64,000 bases of DNA, taken from positions 3,708,001 to 3,772,000 of the forward strand of contig NZ_CP090959.1 in the NCBI RefSeq assembly GCF_024138675.1, read 5' to 3'. The stretch is from Simiduia sp. 21SJ11W-1. GTDB taxonomy: Bacteria; Pseudomonadota; Gammaproteobacteria; Pseudomonadales; Cellvibrionaceae. Below, piece by piece: positions 34,570-43,106 of the stretch (within the stretch, counting starts at the first letter, position 1; every line of letters begins with the position of its first letter). The notes under the pieces are model-generated. The model was not told the DNA's origin. It saw nothing but the letters and a program-made list of their open reading frames with translations, and searched no databases. The translations under genes and the position numbers were made by a program.

Positions 34570-35007
34570 ATGGCATTTACCGCTTCTGAAAAAACGCCCC
34601 TGTGGTTTTGGCTTATTAGCACTCTGGCACTGGTGTGGAATATTGCGGGCCTGGCGGCATTTATTTTCCACTTGCTGCTCACACCCGACCTGCTGGCAGA
34701 GCTGCCACCGGAACATGCGCGCCTGTACACAGAAGCGCCCGAATGGCTGGATGTCGCCTTTGGCATTGCCGTGGTGGGCGGGGTGTTGGCCTCGGTGATG
34801 CTGCTGCTTAGAAATATTTTTGCGGTGGTTTTATTCAGCTTGTCTTTGCTGGGCGTGTTGGCCCAAAACAGCTACAGCTTTTTCATGAGCGACACCTTCG
34901 CCGTGCTCGGCCAGGATGCCATGATTATGCCGCTGGTTGTGGTTGCGCTTGCGGTACTGTTTTTCTGGTTTGCCTTAATTTGTAAACGCATGGGGCTCTT
35001 GCGCTGA
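34570..35007 (+). CDS. Small integral membrane protein, four transmembrane segments
   Basis: 145 residues. Four hydrophobic spans: ~13-36 (FWLISTLALVWNIAGLAAF), ~63-80 (AFGIAVVGGVLASVML), ~83-103 and ~116-138 (MIMPLVVVALAVLFFWFAL). The layout, with a Trp-Asn at the first span and a short acidic loop (TEAPEWLD), is like small uncharacterised membrane proteins sometimes labelled sugar-transport-related. I cannot assign a function. It stands alone downstream of the folded element and converges with the XRE gene. Confidence 0.7.
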   Translation: MAFTASEKTPLWFWLISTLALVWNIAGLAAFIFHLLLTPDLLAELPPEHARLYTEAPEWLDVAFGIAVVGGVLASVMLLLRNIFAVVLFSLSLLGVLAQNSYSFFMSDTFAVLGQDAMIMPLVVVALAVLFFWFALICKRMGLLR

Positions 35008-35036
35008 GCGCCGGCCCCGCGTTTAAGATTTGCGAT

Positions 35037-35231
35037 TTAAGGATCCGGGCTGAACACCGCCTCAATGGTGCATTCAAAAACCGCCGCCACTTTAAACGCC
35101 AGCGATAAACTCGGATCGTACTTTTGCTTTTCAATGGCGTTCACGGTTTGGCGCGAAACCGCCAAACACTCGGCCAATTGCGCCTGCGTCCAGCCGCGTT
35201 CGGCGCGCAGTTCCTTGAGGCGATTTTTCAC
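35037..35231 (-). CDS. Short XRE-family transcriptional regulator
   Basis: 64 residues made almost wholly of a Cro/CI-type HTH: LKELRAERGWTQAQLAECLAVSRQTVNAIEKQKYDPSLSLAFKVAAVFE. This compact class typically represses its own operon together with a small membrane protein. The start overlaps the upstream membrane-protein gene by four bases. The likely operator is the ATGTAAAG/CTTTACAT palindrome at 35655-35674. Confidence 0.92.
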   Translation of the reverse strand: MKNRLKELRAERGWTQAQLAECLAVSRQTVNAIEKQKYDPSLSLAFKVAAVFECTIEAVFSPDP

Positions 35232-35638
35232 TGGTGCCGCCTCTGGGCTGTAACCATCGCCGCCAATAACACCAACGCCATCAATACCAACAAGTGGTGA
35301 GGCCCTGCGGCAAAGCTTACTAACTGGGCGCCTTTTAGCAGCGAATAAGTAAAGCCTGCCACAAAGCCCACACCCAGGGTGATAGCCATAGCTTCCAGTG
35401 CGATTTTGCGCTCCAGCTCATCAACAGTGGCCAGGTGCTGCATATTGGCCACCACAACCCCCGCCCCTAACAGCAGGTTCACCACAATCACCGCCACCGT
35501 GAAGCCGGGCTGCTCCCAAAACACCTCCGGGCCAAAGGTTGCGAGCGCGAAGCTGGCCAGCCACAAGGCCGTCCAGCCTAGAAGATTCAAAATTTTGTTG
35601 CGCCGGCGCGCAGCCCAGCTGATTGCTTCATTGTTCAT
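35228..35638 (-). CDS. Small membrane protein paired with XRE regulator
   Basis: 136 residues from the ATG preceded by AGGAG eight bases upstream; an ATG six codons earlier overlaps the operator and is less likely. Four hydrophobic spans (LLGWTALWLASFALATFG; TVAVIVVNLLLGAGVVVA; ALEAMAITLGVGFVAGF; HHLLVLMALVLLAAMV) around a central charged segment (TVDELERKIALEAMA). This resembles DUF2178-like proteins that co-occur with short XRE regulators. Function unknown; membrane-stress or antimicrobial response has been suggested for similar pairs. Confidence 0.78.
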   Translation of the reverse strand: MNNEAISWAARRRNKILNLLGWTALWLASFALATFGPEVFWEQPGFTVAVIVVNLLLGAGVVVANMQHLATVDELERKIALEAMAITLGVGFVAGFTYSLLKGAQLVSFAAGPHHLLVLMALVLLAAMVTAQRRHQ

Positions 35639-35654
35639 GAGTGCACTCCTGTGC

Positions 35655-35712
35655 ATGTAAAGGAAGCTTTACATTAGGATCTACTCCGCATCATGTCAAG
35701 CACCCTTTACAT
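35655..35712 (-). promoter_or_regulatory. Promoter and operator of the XRE/membrane-protein pair
   Basis: On the minus strand a -35 TTGACA (complement of 35694-35699) and a -10 TAATGT (complement of 35671-35676) are exactly 17 bp apart. The palindrome ATGTAAAG-GAAG-CTTTACAT (35655-35674) overlaps the -10 element, and a third CTTTACAT half-site lies at 35705-35712, just upstream of the -35. This arrangement predicts autorepression by the 64-residue regulator. Confidence 0.8.
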
Positions 35713-35880
35713 TTTGGCCCAACTTTCGCCCACGCAATGAACATTCGGCAAATACCGGCAGGGGAATACAACATTTTCTGCGGTACTGCTTACGGAAACC
35801 GGTTTATAAATTAATTTTATTCGGTAATTATTGGCTTAAACCTAATCTTAATAACACCAACATCGCCACTGGTAAACTAT

Positions 35881-36360
35881 ATGAACAATTTGGAGTTGGA
35901 TCGCACAGATATCGCAATCCTGCGCGCGCTGCAGAGCAATGGCCGCTTGAGCAATGTAGATCTGGCCGATCAGGTGCACCTATCGCCGCCGGCCACCCTC
36001 ACCCGGGTGCGCAGGCTGGAGCAGGCGGGCTTCATTGAAGGCTATTGCGCGCTGTTAAGCCGCGAAAAGCTGGGCCACGACAACCTGGCACTCATAGAGA
36101 TTGCCCTTGAATTGCACCAGCACGAACGCATTGCCGAGGTGCTATCGCAGCTAGTGCAAATGCCGGAGGTCATGGAGTGCTACCACGTTACCGGCGAGTA
36201 CGACTACATGCTCAAGGTATCGGTGGCCAACACCCGCGCGCTCGACGGTTTTATTTCCAGCCGCCTGATTCCGCTGCCGGGCATTGCGCGCATCCACACC
36301 AGCATTGTGCTGAAAGAGCTGAAGGCCACCACCCAGATTCAGCTGCCAGACATAACTTAG
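35881..36360 (+). CDS. Lrp/AsnC-family regulator (probably of methionine gamma-lyase)
   Basis: 159 residues: N-terminal winged HTH (LDRTDIAILRALQSNGRLSNVDLADQVHLSPPATLTRVRRLEQ) and a C-terminal RAM ligand-binding domain with VMECYHVTGEYDYMLKVSV. It lies 76 bases upstream of the methionine gamma-lyase gene in the same direction. The comparable Pseudomonas pair mdeR-mdeA is controlled by an Lrp-type activator, so local control by methionine or a related amino acid is likely. The upstream 35713-35880 region is AT-rich and probably holds its promoter; no strong ribosome-binding site is seen. Confidence 0.88.
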   Translation: MNNLELDRTDIAILRALQSNGRLSNVDLADQVHLSPPATLTRVRRLEQAGFIEGYCALLSREKLGHDNLALIEIALELHQHERIAEVLSQLVQMPEVMECYHVTGEYDYMLKVSVANTRALDGFISSRLIPLPGIARIHTSIVLKELKATTQIQLPDIT

Positions 36361-36436
36361 GCGGGCGCCACAAGCGCTCGACCTTCACACCCAGAGAGCG
36401 TTACCAGCGCTCCGCATTGAACGAGAGACGCGCACC

Positions 36437-37639
36437 ATGTGGAAATCTGAACACATTGAAACCAACACCATTCACGGCGGCAAAACCCGCCAGGGCGAGT
36501 TCGGCCCGCTGGCCACGCCCATCTACCAAACCTCCACCTTTGTGTTCGATTCCGTAGAGCAAGGCGCTGAGCGTTTTGCCGGTGAGGCCGCAGGCCACAT
36601 TTACTCGCGCCTGGGCAACCCCACAGTGGATGAGCTGGAAGCGCGCATGGCGCTGTTGGAAAACACCGAAGCCGCAGCCGCCTTTGGCTCGGGCATGGGC
36701 GCGGTATCGGCAGCGGTGCTGGGTTTATTGAAACAAGGCGATCACCTGGTCACCTCGCACCGGTTATACGGCTGCACGTTTGCACTGTTCAACCACCAAC
36801 TGCCCGCCTTTGGTATTGAGGTGAGCTTTGTAGACCTGGCTGATGCCCAAGCAGTAAAAGCCGCCATTCGCCCGAACACCAAAGTAATTTACGGCGAAAC
36901 GCCCATCAACCCTTGTTTATCTGTGGCGAATCTTGACGACATTGCCGCCATTGCCAAGGCCCACAAGCTCGTGAGCATTATCGACAACACCTTTATGTCG
37001 CCTGTGCTGCAGCAACCGGCCAAGCACGGCATAGATATTGTGCTGCACTCGGCTACCAAATTTTTAAACGGCCACGGCGATGTAGTAGCCGGTATTTTAT
37101 GCGGCCCGAAGGATTTGATTGACCAAATCAAGATGACCACCCGCAAAGACATGGGCGCGATCATCAGCCCGCACGATGCCTGGCTGATTATCCGGGGCCT
37201 GAAAACCTTGCACCTGCGCGTTGCCCGCCACAATGAAAACGCCCAAAAACTGGCAGAGTTTTTAAGCCAGCACCCGATGGTGGCCAAGGTAGACTACCCG
37301 GGCCTGCCCGGTCACCCGGGCTTTGCACTCCTAGGCAAACAAATGCACGGGGGTGGCGGTGTGCTGGCGTTTGAGCTGAAAGGCAACTTTGATCAGGCCG
37401 TTACATTTATGAACCAGCTGCAAATGTGCAAGCGCGCCGTCAGCCTGGGCGATGCCGAAACATTGATTCAACACCCGGCCTCCATGACCCACTCAACCTA
37501 CGAGCCGGAAGAACTGGCAGCGGCGGGCATTCCACGCACATTGATTCGCCTGGCCGCAGGCCTTGAGCATCTAGACGACATAGTGGCGGATTTATCACAG
37601 GCGCTGCAGGCCGCCGCTGCGCACGAAAAAGCGGCTTAA
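36437..37639 (+). CDS. mdeA: Methionine gamma-lyase (Cys/Met metabolism PLP enzyme)
   Basis: 400 residues. Cleaves L-methionine to methanethiol, 2-oxobutyrate and ammonia. PLP-lysine is Lys208 in HSATKFLNGHGD; Tyr111 and Cys113 in RLYGCTF match the tyrosine and the special cysteine of true methionine gamma-lyases, where cystathionine enzymes usually lack that Cys. Other matches are YSRLGNPT, SPHDAWLIIRGLKTLHLR and SLGDAETLIQHPASMTHS. O-succinylhomoserine sulfhydrylase (MetZ) is the main alternative, but the cysteine and the Lrp neighbour favour the lyase. Confidence 0.85.
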   Translation: MWKSEHIETNTIHGGKTRQGEFGPLATPIYQTSTFVFDSVEQGAERFAGEAAGHIYSRLGNPTVDELEARMALLENTEAAAAFGSGMGAVSAAVLGLLKQGDHLVTSHRLYGCTFALFNHQLPAFGIEVSFVDLADAQAVKAAIRPNTKVIYGETPINPCLSVANLDDIAAIAKAHKLVSIIDNTFMSPVLQQPAKHGIDIVLHSATKFLNGHGDVVAGILCGPKDLIDQIKMTTRKDMGAIISPHDAWLIIRGLKTLHLRVARHNENAQKLAEFLSQHPMVAKVDYPGLPGHPGFALLGKQMHGGGGVLAFELKGNFDQAVTFMNQLQMCKRAVSLGDAETLIQHPASMTHSTYEPEELAAAGIPRTLIRLAAGLEHLDDIVADLSQALQAAAAHEKAA

Positions 37640-37681
37640 CAACACCTAACTGCCGCGCAACAACGGCGTTGAAAGCACTCA

Positions 37682-37730
37682 GGGAACCACAGTAATAAGG
37701 CACACCCTTAGCCTTATTACTGTGGTTCCC
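37682..37730. repeat. Perfect 20-bp hairpin after methionine gamma-lyase gene
   Basis: Arms 37682-37701 (starting GGGAACCACAG) and 37711-37730 are exact complements around a 9-base loop. There is no T-run on either side, so it differs from a standard terminator. Length and perfection suggest a palindromic repeat element or a 3'-end stabiliser. The remaining 37731-38183 stretch holds no recognisable gene; it is AT-rich near 37790-37880 and supplies the promoter of the next gene. Confidence 0.7.
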
Positions 37731-38183
37731 CAGGAGCACAGGTAAACCGGCACGCTTATTTATTCACACTGCAACAGCTATCAACGCCAAGTATGCTTAG
37801 TTGGTAATTAATAGCTGCGTTTTAATTACTTTGTAAATTGCAGGTTTAATGCAAGCCCCTGTAAAATTTACACAAGCTTTGCAAAGTTTCCCACACACCG
37901 AGTTAAAACCAGCCATTCACACAGCGGCCGTGATGGATTTTTCACACTGCCTGCGCTTTTCCAAAAATAAACTTTCGGCCCACAGGCCAGAGCAGCTGTG
38001 TCCTGCGCTATGTTTTCCTAAAATTTTGATAGCGGTTTTTCAGCCCTGAACAAAAATCTGGCACGGCTTTCGCAACTAACCCTGTAACACGTGATACAAC
38101 GCTGCCCAGCAGCCAATGACATACCTCACGTGCATCAGCCGCTGGCACGCCAGCAATAGGTAAATTTTGACAAGGAGTTAATC

Positions 38184-38435
38184 ATGGCTACTGCAAAAAA
38201 TATGAACAGCATTTCAAGTCAGGAAAAATTGGCACAGGCTTATCATTTGGCCGGCGAAGCTGCCGCCGATGCTGTAGGTAACGTAAAAGAACAAGCCAAA
38301 GCCACGCTCGAAGCCAACAAAGAGCGCGCAACAGAAGTGGCAGACAAAGCCGAATCTGTCATTAAAGAGCGCCCGCTTCTGAGCGTAGGTTGTGCTTTTG
38401 TTGCTGGCTGGGCTATTTCAAAACTGCTGAAATAA
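38184..38435 (+). CDS. ElaB/YqjD/DUF883-type membrane-anchored protein
   Basis: 83 residues with AAGGAG directly upstream. A charged, Ala-rich helix (KEQAKATLEANKERATEVADKAESVIKERPLLS) is followed by a single C-terminal hydrophobic segment (VGCAFVAGWAISKLL), the ElaB/YqjD pattern. E. coli YqjD is an inner-membrane, ribosome-associating stationary-phase protein. It heads a YqjD-YqjE-YqjK-like trio with gaps of 29 bases or overlaps. Confidence 0.85.
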   Translation: MATAKNMNSISSQEKLAQAYHLAGEAAADAVGNVKEQAKATLEANKERATEVADKAESVIKERPLLSVGCAFVAGWAISKLLK

Positions 38436-38464
38436 TCTGAAATTATCCTCGCCGGGAGCCTACA

Positions 38465-38956
38465 ATGTCGCACACGGAAGATCATTCCCCGCACACAACT
38501 CCCAACCCCGCGGCCAATGGCCGCGCGGGCGAGGAACCCACGCTCGAAGAAACCCTTTCGCAAGGTTTGGCCGAGGCCCAACAGTGGCTCGCTAAGCTCG
38601 ACGCGCTGGCATCACTGGGCGCGGCTTGGGCTATCAATTTACAGGCCATTGCCCGCTTGGAACTAGAGCGCAACGTGCAGGCGGTGCGTCAGGCACTCAT
38701 TATTCAGCTGATGCTTATACCCTTTACTGTACTCATGCTGATTAGCCTGTCGGTCGCTGCCGGGTGGTTAACCTTTGAAGCCACACAATCCAGCGCACTG
38801 GGCTTTCTCGCGCTGATTGCCACCCAGGTGTTTACCCTGCTTTGTGGTTACTGGCGCCAACGCTATTTGCGTTCACAACTGGGCTTTGCCCAAACGCGCA
38901 AACAATTGCAGGAGGCAAAATCCGATGTCGTTTCGGCGTTTAAACAACCGCATTAA
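38465..38956 (+). CDS. YqjE-like phage-holin-family membrane protein
   Basis: 163 residues. A polar N-terminus of about 60 residues, an amphipathic stretch, then two hydrophobic spans (LIIQLMLIPFTVLMLISLSVAAGWLTF, SSALGFLALIATQVFTLLCGYW) and a charged tail. This matches the YqjE/holin-superfamily III type that follows YqjD. The N-terminal extension is longer than in E. coli YqjE. Envelope role unknown. Confidence 0.75.
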   Translation: MSHTEDHSPHTTPNPAANGRAGEEPTLEETLSQGLAEAQQWLAKLDALASLGAAWAINLQAIARLELERNVQAVRQALIIQLMLIPFTVLMLISLSVAAGWLTFEATQSSALGFLALIATQVFTLLCGYWRQRYLRSQLGFAQTRKQLQEAKSDVVSAFKQPH

Positions 38957-39230
38957 AGCACACGCTGCACAAACGCAGCTGCAGCGTCACGCTGCCTGCC
39001 AACTGATTAACGCAATGACCACGCCAAGCGATAAAGCAGTTAACACGCGGGCATTGTGCCTGGCGATGCTGGGCGCGCTGGCCACGGGGTTTACCGTTGA
39101 GCGCTTGCGCCACAATAGCAAAGTGCAAACCGCAGCCCACGCCCTGCTCACTTGGGCCGTGTTTTCTATGGGCCACGCCCTGCCTCACACCATTAACGTT
39201 GCAGCCAGCCGGTGGTTGATGCGCAGGTAA
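38925..39230 (+). CDS. YqjK-like small membrane-associated protein
   Basis: 101 residues from an ATG preceded by GGAGG nine bases upstream; it overlaps the end of the YqjE-like gene by 32 bases. Basic N-terminus (MSFRRLNNRIKAHAAQTQLQ) and one or two moderately hydrophobic segments (CLAMLGALATGFTVERL; LLTWAVFSMGHALPHTI). Position as third gene of the trio is the main reason for the YqjK-like name; sequence similarity is weak. Confidence 0.65.
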   Translation: MSFRRLNNRIKAHAAQTQLQRHAACQLINAMTTPSDKAVNTRALCLAMLGALATGFTVERLRHNSKVQTAAHALLTWAVFSMGHALPHTINVAASRWLMRR

Positions 39231-39266
39231 CCCTGCGCGAGCTTTTGTCGTATACAGGGATCCGTT

Positions 39267-40367
39267 ATGAACGCACCGCTACCCACCTTGCCACCCGGCC
39301 AAGAACTGATTGTGCAACCCGCCAGGCGCCCGCGCAAATGGCTGAAGCCTGTGCAGTTTTATTTGGCGCTGCTCGCCACACTTTATACGTTATATTTCGC
39401 CAAGGTAATCTTGCTGCCCATTGTGCTGGCAGCATTTATTGCGTTATTTAGCAGCCCGACGGTAGCAAGGCTTGAGCGTATAGGCGTGCCGCGCATGCTG
39501 GGCACAATGGGCGTACTAGTGACGATTGTTTCAGGCATTGCCGGCGCGGCACTGCTATTTACCGACCCCGCGCAGCAGTGGTGGCACAAGCTGCCGGAGG
39601 TGATGGAGAATCTTTCCAATGGCGTTATTGAAGCCACCCAAGCCAGCGCCGGCAGCGCCATGCAAGACATCAACAACGCACTCAACGATCAAGCCCAGCA
39701 AAGTGAATTCCGCCACACCACTATTTTGTCGCTGCTGCAATCCTTAGCCAGCGCCACTCCCACTGTGCTCACGCAAATATTGGTGACGCTTTTTCTGGCC
39801 TATTTTTTTATGGTGTATGGCCAGCAGTTGCTGCTCAATTGGGTGCAAATAAAAAACAGTTTTTCAGATAAGCGCCGTGCCGTTGAATTAATTCACGCTA
39901 TGCAGGCAGATTTATCCACCTACATTTCAACCATCACGCTCATAAACATCGCGCTGGGTCTAACTGTGGGCTGTGTGTTTTACATGCTCGGTGTTGAAGA
40001 TCCATTCCTGTGGGGCGCACTTGCCGGCGCACTTAACTTCGCGCCCTATCTAGGGCCCATGTTATCGGCTACGGCCTTTAGCCTGGTGGCTTACCTGCAG
40101 TTTCAATCGCTGCAGTTTGCGCTGCTGATTCCGGCGGTGTATTTGTGCATTAATTTACTGGAGAGCCAATTTGTTACGCCAACGCTACTGGGCCGTACAC
40201 TGGATTTAAATCCGCTGGTGGTTTTTCTGTGGCTGGTGGTATGGGGCTGGCTATGGGGCGGCTTCGGTATGTTAGTGGGCGTGCCACTGCTTGTGTGCGT
40301 GAGTATTTATCTGGAACAAACCGGCGCCATAGGGCCCTGGTACCGGCTGCTCAAGCAAGCGCACTAG
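39267..40367 (+). CDS. AI-2E family transporter (PerM/TqsA-like)
   Basis: 366 residues, about eight membrane spans in the AI-2E exporter arrangement: an N-terminal pair (FYLALLATLYTLYFAKVILLPIVLAAFIALFSSP), a long periplasmic amphipathic region (~95-160), and a C-terminal half with GALAGALNFAPYLGPMLSA, the family signature, and FVTPTLLGRTLDLNPLVVFLWLVVWGWLWGG. The family exports autoinducer-2 or acts as Na+/H+ antiporters in others; the substrate is not determinable here. Its stop codon overlaps that of the convergent diguanylate cyclase gene. Confidence 0.9.
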   Translation: MNAPLPTLPPGQELIVQPARRPRKWLKPVQFYLALLATLYTLYFAKVILLPIVLAAFIALFSSPTVARLERIGVPRMLGTMGVLVTIVSGIAGAALLFTDPAQQWWHKLPEVMENLSNGVIEATQASAGSAMQDINNALNDQAQQSEFRHTTILSLLQSLASATPTVLTQILVTLFLAYFFMVYGQQLLLNWVQIKNSFSDKRRAVELIHAMQADLSTYISTITLINIALGLTVGCVFYMLGVEDPFLWGALAGALNFAPYLGPMLSATAFSLVAYLQFQSLQFALLIPAVYLCINLLESQFVTPTLLGRTLDLNPLVVFLWLVVWGWLWGGFGMLVGVPLLVCVSIYLEQTGAIGPWYRLLKQAH

Positions 40368-41524
40368 ACACTGGCTTCGGCATCCAGTTGCTCGGCACCG
40401 GCATACTGGATATCGGCGCTGCGCACGCAATTGCGGCCGGCTCGCTTGGCACGATACAGGGCTACGTCGGCGCGCTTGAACAACTGCTCCGGCAACTCTG
40501 GCCGGTACTTTTCCAACCGCTCGCTGGTGAGCCCAATACTCACGGTAATGTGTGTGGCCTGGCCCCGGTAGCGCACTTCATGTTCGGCCACCCGCGCGCG
40601 AATGCGCTCGGCCACTTTTTGTGCGCCGGCTAAATCTGTGCCCGCTAAAATAATGCTGAACTCCTCCCCGCCGTAGCGCGCGCACACATCGGTTGCGCGC
40701 GGCAGAGATTCAGTCAACAGGCCACCTAATTGACGCAGGCATTCATCACCGAAGTCGTGACCGTATTGATCGTTTATTTCTTTGAAGTGGTCGCAGTCTA
40801 CTACCAGTACGGCAAGCTGCACGTGATCGCGCGAGGATAAATGGCACAGCTCATTGAGCTTTTCATCGAAGTAACGGCGATTGCTTAGGGAGGTGAGTGC
40901 ATCGGTGCGGCTTTGCTTTTCAAGGGTTAATTCGTTTTTGAGTGAGCGCCAGTATTCACGGTGTTGCTGGCGCGCGAGGTTCAGCATGTAAAAGACATAG
41001 GTTGCAATTAATGCAGCCTCGCCCCAGGAGTCGAGCGCCCACACACTCACAAAAAATGAAGGCAAAATAAAGGTGAGAATATAACTGTAAGATAAGGCCT
41101 TAACCGGCGAAAAACTGTTTGAGCCGCCCGCCACCATGCCGGCACTGGAAAAGGCCATTAAAAATAAAAATTCCGCCTGCCCCATGGTGAGCGAGTATGC
41201 AAACAGGCTGCCCCAGATAATACTGTGGGCCAGCACTCCTGCATAAAGCCCCAGCTGCCACCACCGGAAGTTGGCAACAATGGCGCGACCTAAGGCACGA
41301 GAATTAACCCAGCGCAGCGCACTGGTGGCCACCAACAGCGCCATCATGGCCCAGGAAAATACCGGACGTGTTGCCATGAGTTGGGTGCTATAGCTGATTA
41401 CCAGCCACAACATCGGGTAAAGCATAATGCCCGGCCTTGCCCGCTTAACCACATCGCGCCACAGCCGCAAGCGCAGTTGCAGTGAATCGTCTAGCACTGA
41501 GGAAAGCGGTTGACTGGACGCCAT
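40364..41524 (-). CDS. Membrane-bound diguanylate cyclase (GGDEF)
   Basis: 386 residues from ATG (a GTG five codons upstream is possible). Six hydrophobic segments fill residues ~20-190, a MASE-like sensor, followed by a GGDEF domain with DALTSLSNRRYFDE, the GTP/metal region VVDCDHFKEINDQYGH, the active GGEEF motif (CARYGGEEFSI) and an inhibitory I-site RxxD (RATD) exactly five residues before it. It is therefore predicted to be catalytically active and product-inhibited, making c-di-GMP. A PilZ receptor (50138-50401) and an EAL enzyme (left edge) are elsewhere in the window. Confidence 0.92.
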   Translation of the reverse strand: MASSQPLSSVLDDSLQLRLRLWRDVVKRARPGIMLYPMLWLVISYSTQLMATRPVFSWAMMALLVATSALRWVNSRALGRAIVANFRWWQLGLYAGVLAHSIIWGSLFAYSLTMGQAEFLFLMAFSSAGMVAGGSNSFSPVKALSYSYILTFILPSFFVSVWALDSWGEAALIATYVFYMLNLARQQHREYWRSLKNELTLEKQSRTDALTSLSNRRYFDEKLNELCHLSSRDHVQLAVLVVDCDHFKEINDQYGHDFGDECLRQLGGLLTESLPRATDVCARYGGEEFSIILAGTDLAGAQKVAERIRARVAEHEVRYRGQATHITVSIGLTSERLEKYRPELPEQLFKRADVALYRAKRAGRNCVRSADIQYAGAEQLDAEASV

Positions 41525-41658
41525 GGGCTGCCTGATCACCTAGCGGTTATAGCCCACACAGGGCGTGTATGGATGGCTAGAGTTTAGCAGGCATTTGGCA
41601 ATTGGCAGCGAGGCTGTTTATCGGCGCGCGAGTAAACCGCAGGCCGCATTACGCAGGT

Positions 41659-43023
41659 TTACATGGCCTCCAGCGCTTCGGCCAGATTCTTCACTGTCAC
41701 GATTTCCATGCCGGCAATTCCGCCTTTGGGGGCATTGGCTTTGGGAACTATGGCGCGCTTGAAACCGTGCTTGGCGGCCTCGCGCAGGCGCTCCTGGCCT
41801 GAGGGCACAGGGCGGATCTCGCCGGAGAGCCCCACCTCGCCAAAGGCAATCAGATCTTGCGGTAAGGGGTTGTCTCTAAAGCTTGAAACAATGGCCAACA
41901 GCAGCGCCAAATCCACACTGGTTTCGCCCACCTTTACACCGCCCACCACATTCACGAAGACATCCTGATCGCCCACCATAATGCCCCCGTGGCGGTGCAA
42001 TACCGCGAGCAACATGGCCAGGCGGTTTTGATCCAGGCCCACGGCCACCCGGCGCGGATTGCCCAGTGAGGAGCCATCCACCAGCGCCTGCACTTCAACC
42101 AGTAGCGGGCGCGTGCCCTCCCACACCACCATCACAATGGAGCCCGAGGCCACGTCTTCGGCGCGCTGTAAAAAAATGGCGGAAGGGTTGGTCACCTCGC
42201 GCAGGCCCTGTTCGGTCATGGCGAACACCCCCAGCTCGTTCACAGCCCCGAAGCGGTTTTTGTTGCCGCGCAGGGTGCGGTAACGTGAGTCGTGGCTGCC
42301 CTCTAATAAAATAGAGCAGTCAATCATGTGCTCCAGCACTTTGGGCCCGGCCAACGAGCCGTCTTTGGTCACGTGGCCCACCAGCAGCAGCACCGTGCCC
42401 GTTTGCTTGGCAAAGCGCGTAAGAAATGCCGCGCTTTCCCGCACCTGGGTAACCGAGCCCGGCGCCGATTGCACATCACTCATGTGCATAACCTGAATGG
42501 AATCCACCACCATCACCCTCGGGCGCATGGCCTCGGCTTGCGCGGCAATTTGTTCGATACTGGTTTCAGACAACATAGACAGCTTATCGGCCGGCAACTG
42601 CAAGCGGCGCGCACGCATGGCCACCTGTTGTAAGGATTCCTCACCGGTGACGTAGAGCGCCGGCATGGTTTCGGCGAGCTTGCACAGGGTTTGCAGCAAC
42701 AAGGTAGACTTGCCCGCACCCGGGTGGCCACCAATTAACACCACAGAACCGGGCACCAGGCCGCCGCCGAGCACGCGGTCGAACTCTTCCATGCCGCTGC
42801 TAAAGCGGGGCAAATCGTCTAGGCTTATATCTGCAAGCTTTTGAACTTTGCCGGTGGTGGCACCGGCAAAGCCACTGAATTGTTCGGCACGTGCAGATGT
42901 GGCCGGCGCTAAGCGAATTTCAACAATGGTGTTCCATGCCTGGCACTCACTGCATTGGCCCTGCCACTTGCGATAATCCGCACCGCAGTCATTACACACA
43001 AACGCCATTTTTGCCTTGGCCAC
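41659..43023 (-). CDS. radA: DNA repair protein RadA/Sms
   Basis: 454 residues, full length. N-terminal C4 zinc finger (CNDCG…CSEC), RecA-like ATPase with Walker A GGHPGAGKST, the RadA-specific KNRFG motif (GNKNRFGAVNELG) and a C-terminal Lon-protease-like domain (DVFVNVVGGVKVGETSVDLALLLAI, GEVGLSGEIRPV). RadA is a branch-migration helicase for recombination intermediates. Divergent from the prepilin gene with an 83-base gap. Confidence 0.97.
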   Translation of the reverse strand: MAKAKMAFVCNDCGADYRKWQGQCSECQAWNTIVEIRLAPATSARAEQFSGFAGATTGKVQKLADISLDDLPRFSSGMEEFDRVLGGGLVPGSVVLIGGHPGAGKSTLLLQTLCKLAETMPALYVTGEESLQQVAMRARRLQLPADKLSMLSETSIEQIAAQAEAMRPRVMVVDSIQVMHMSDVQSAPGSVTQVRESAAFLTRFAKQTGTVLLLVGHVTKDGSLAGPKVLEHMIDCSILLEGSHDSRYRTLRGNKNRFGAVNELGVFAMTEQGLREVTNPSAIFLQRAEDVASGSIVMVVWEGTRPLLVEVQALVDGSSLGNPRRVAVGLDQNRLAMLLAVLHRHGGIMVGDQDVFVNVVGGVKVGETSVDLALLLAIVSSFRDNPLPQDLIAFGEVGLSGEIRPVPSGQERLREAAKHGFKRAIVPKANAPKGGIAGMEIVTVKNLAEALEAM

Positions 43024-43106
43024 ATCGCCTCCAGAAATCTATCACCCGTGTGCGCGCAGTGTACCCTAAAGCGTTTGTCTGCTGGGCGCGCGGCTCCCAG
43101 GCGCCC

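Noticed and set aside
37849-38049. 66-codon open frame between methionine gamma-lyase and DUF883-type genes
   Set aside because: No ribosome-binding site, no recognisable domain; AT-rich intergenic character.
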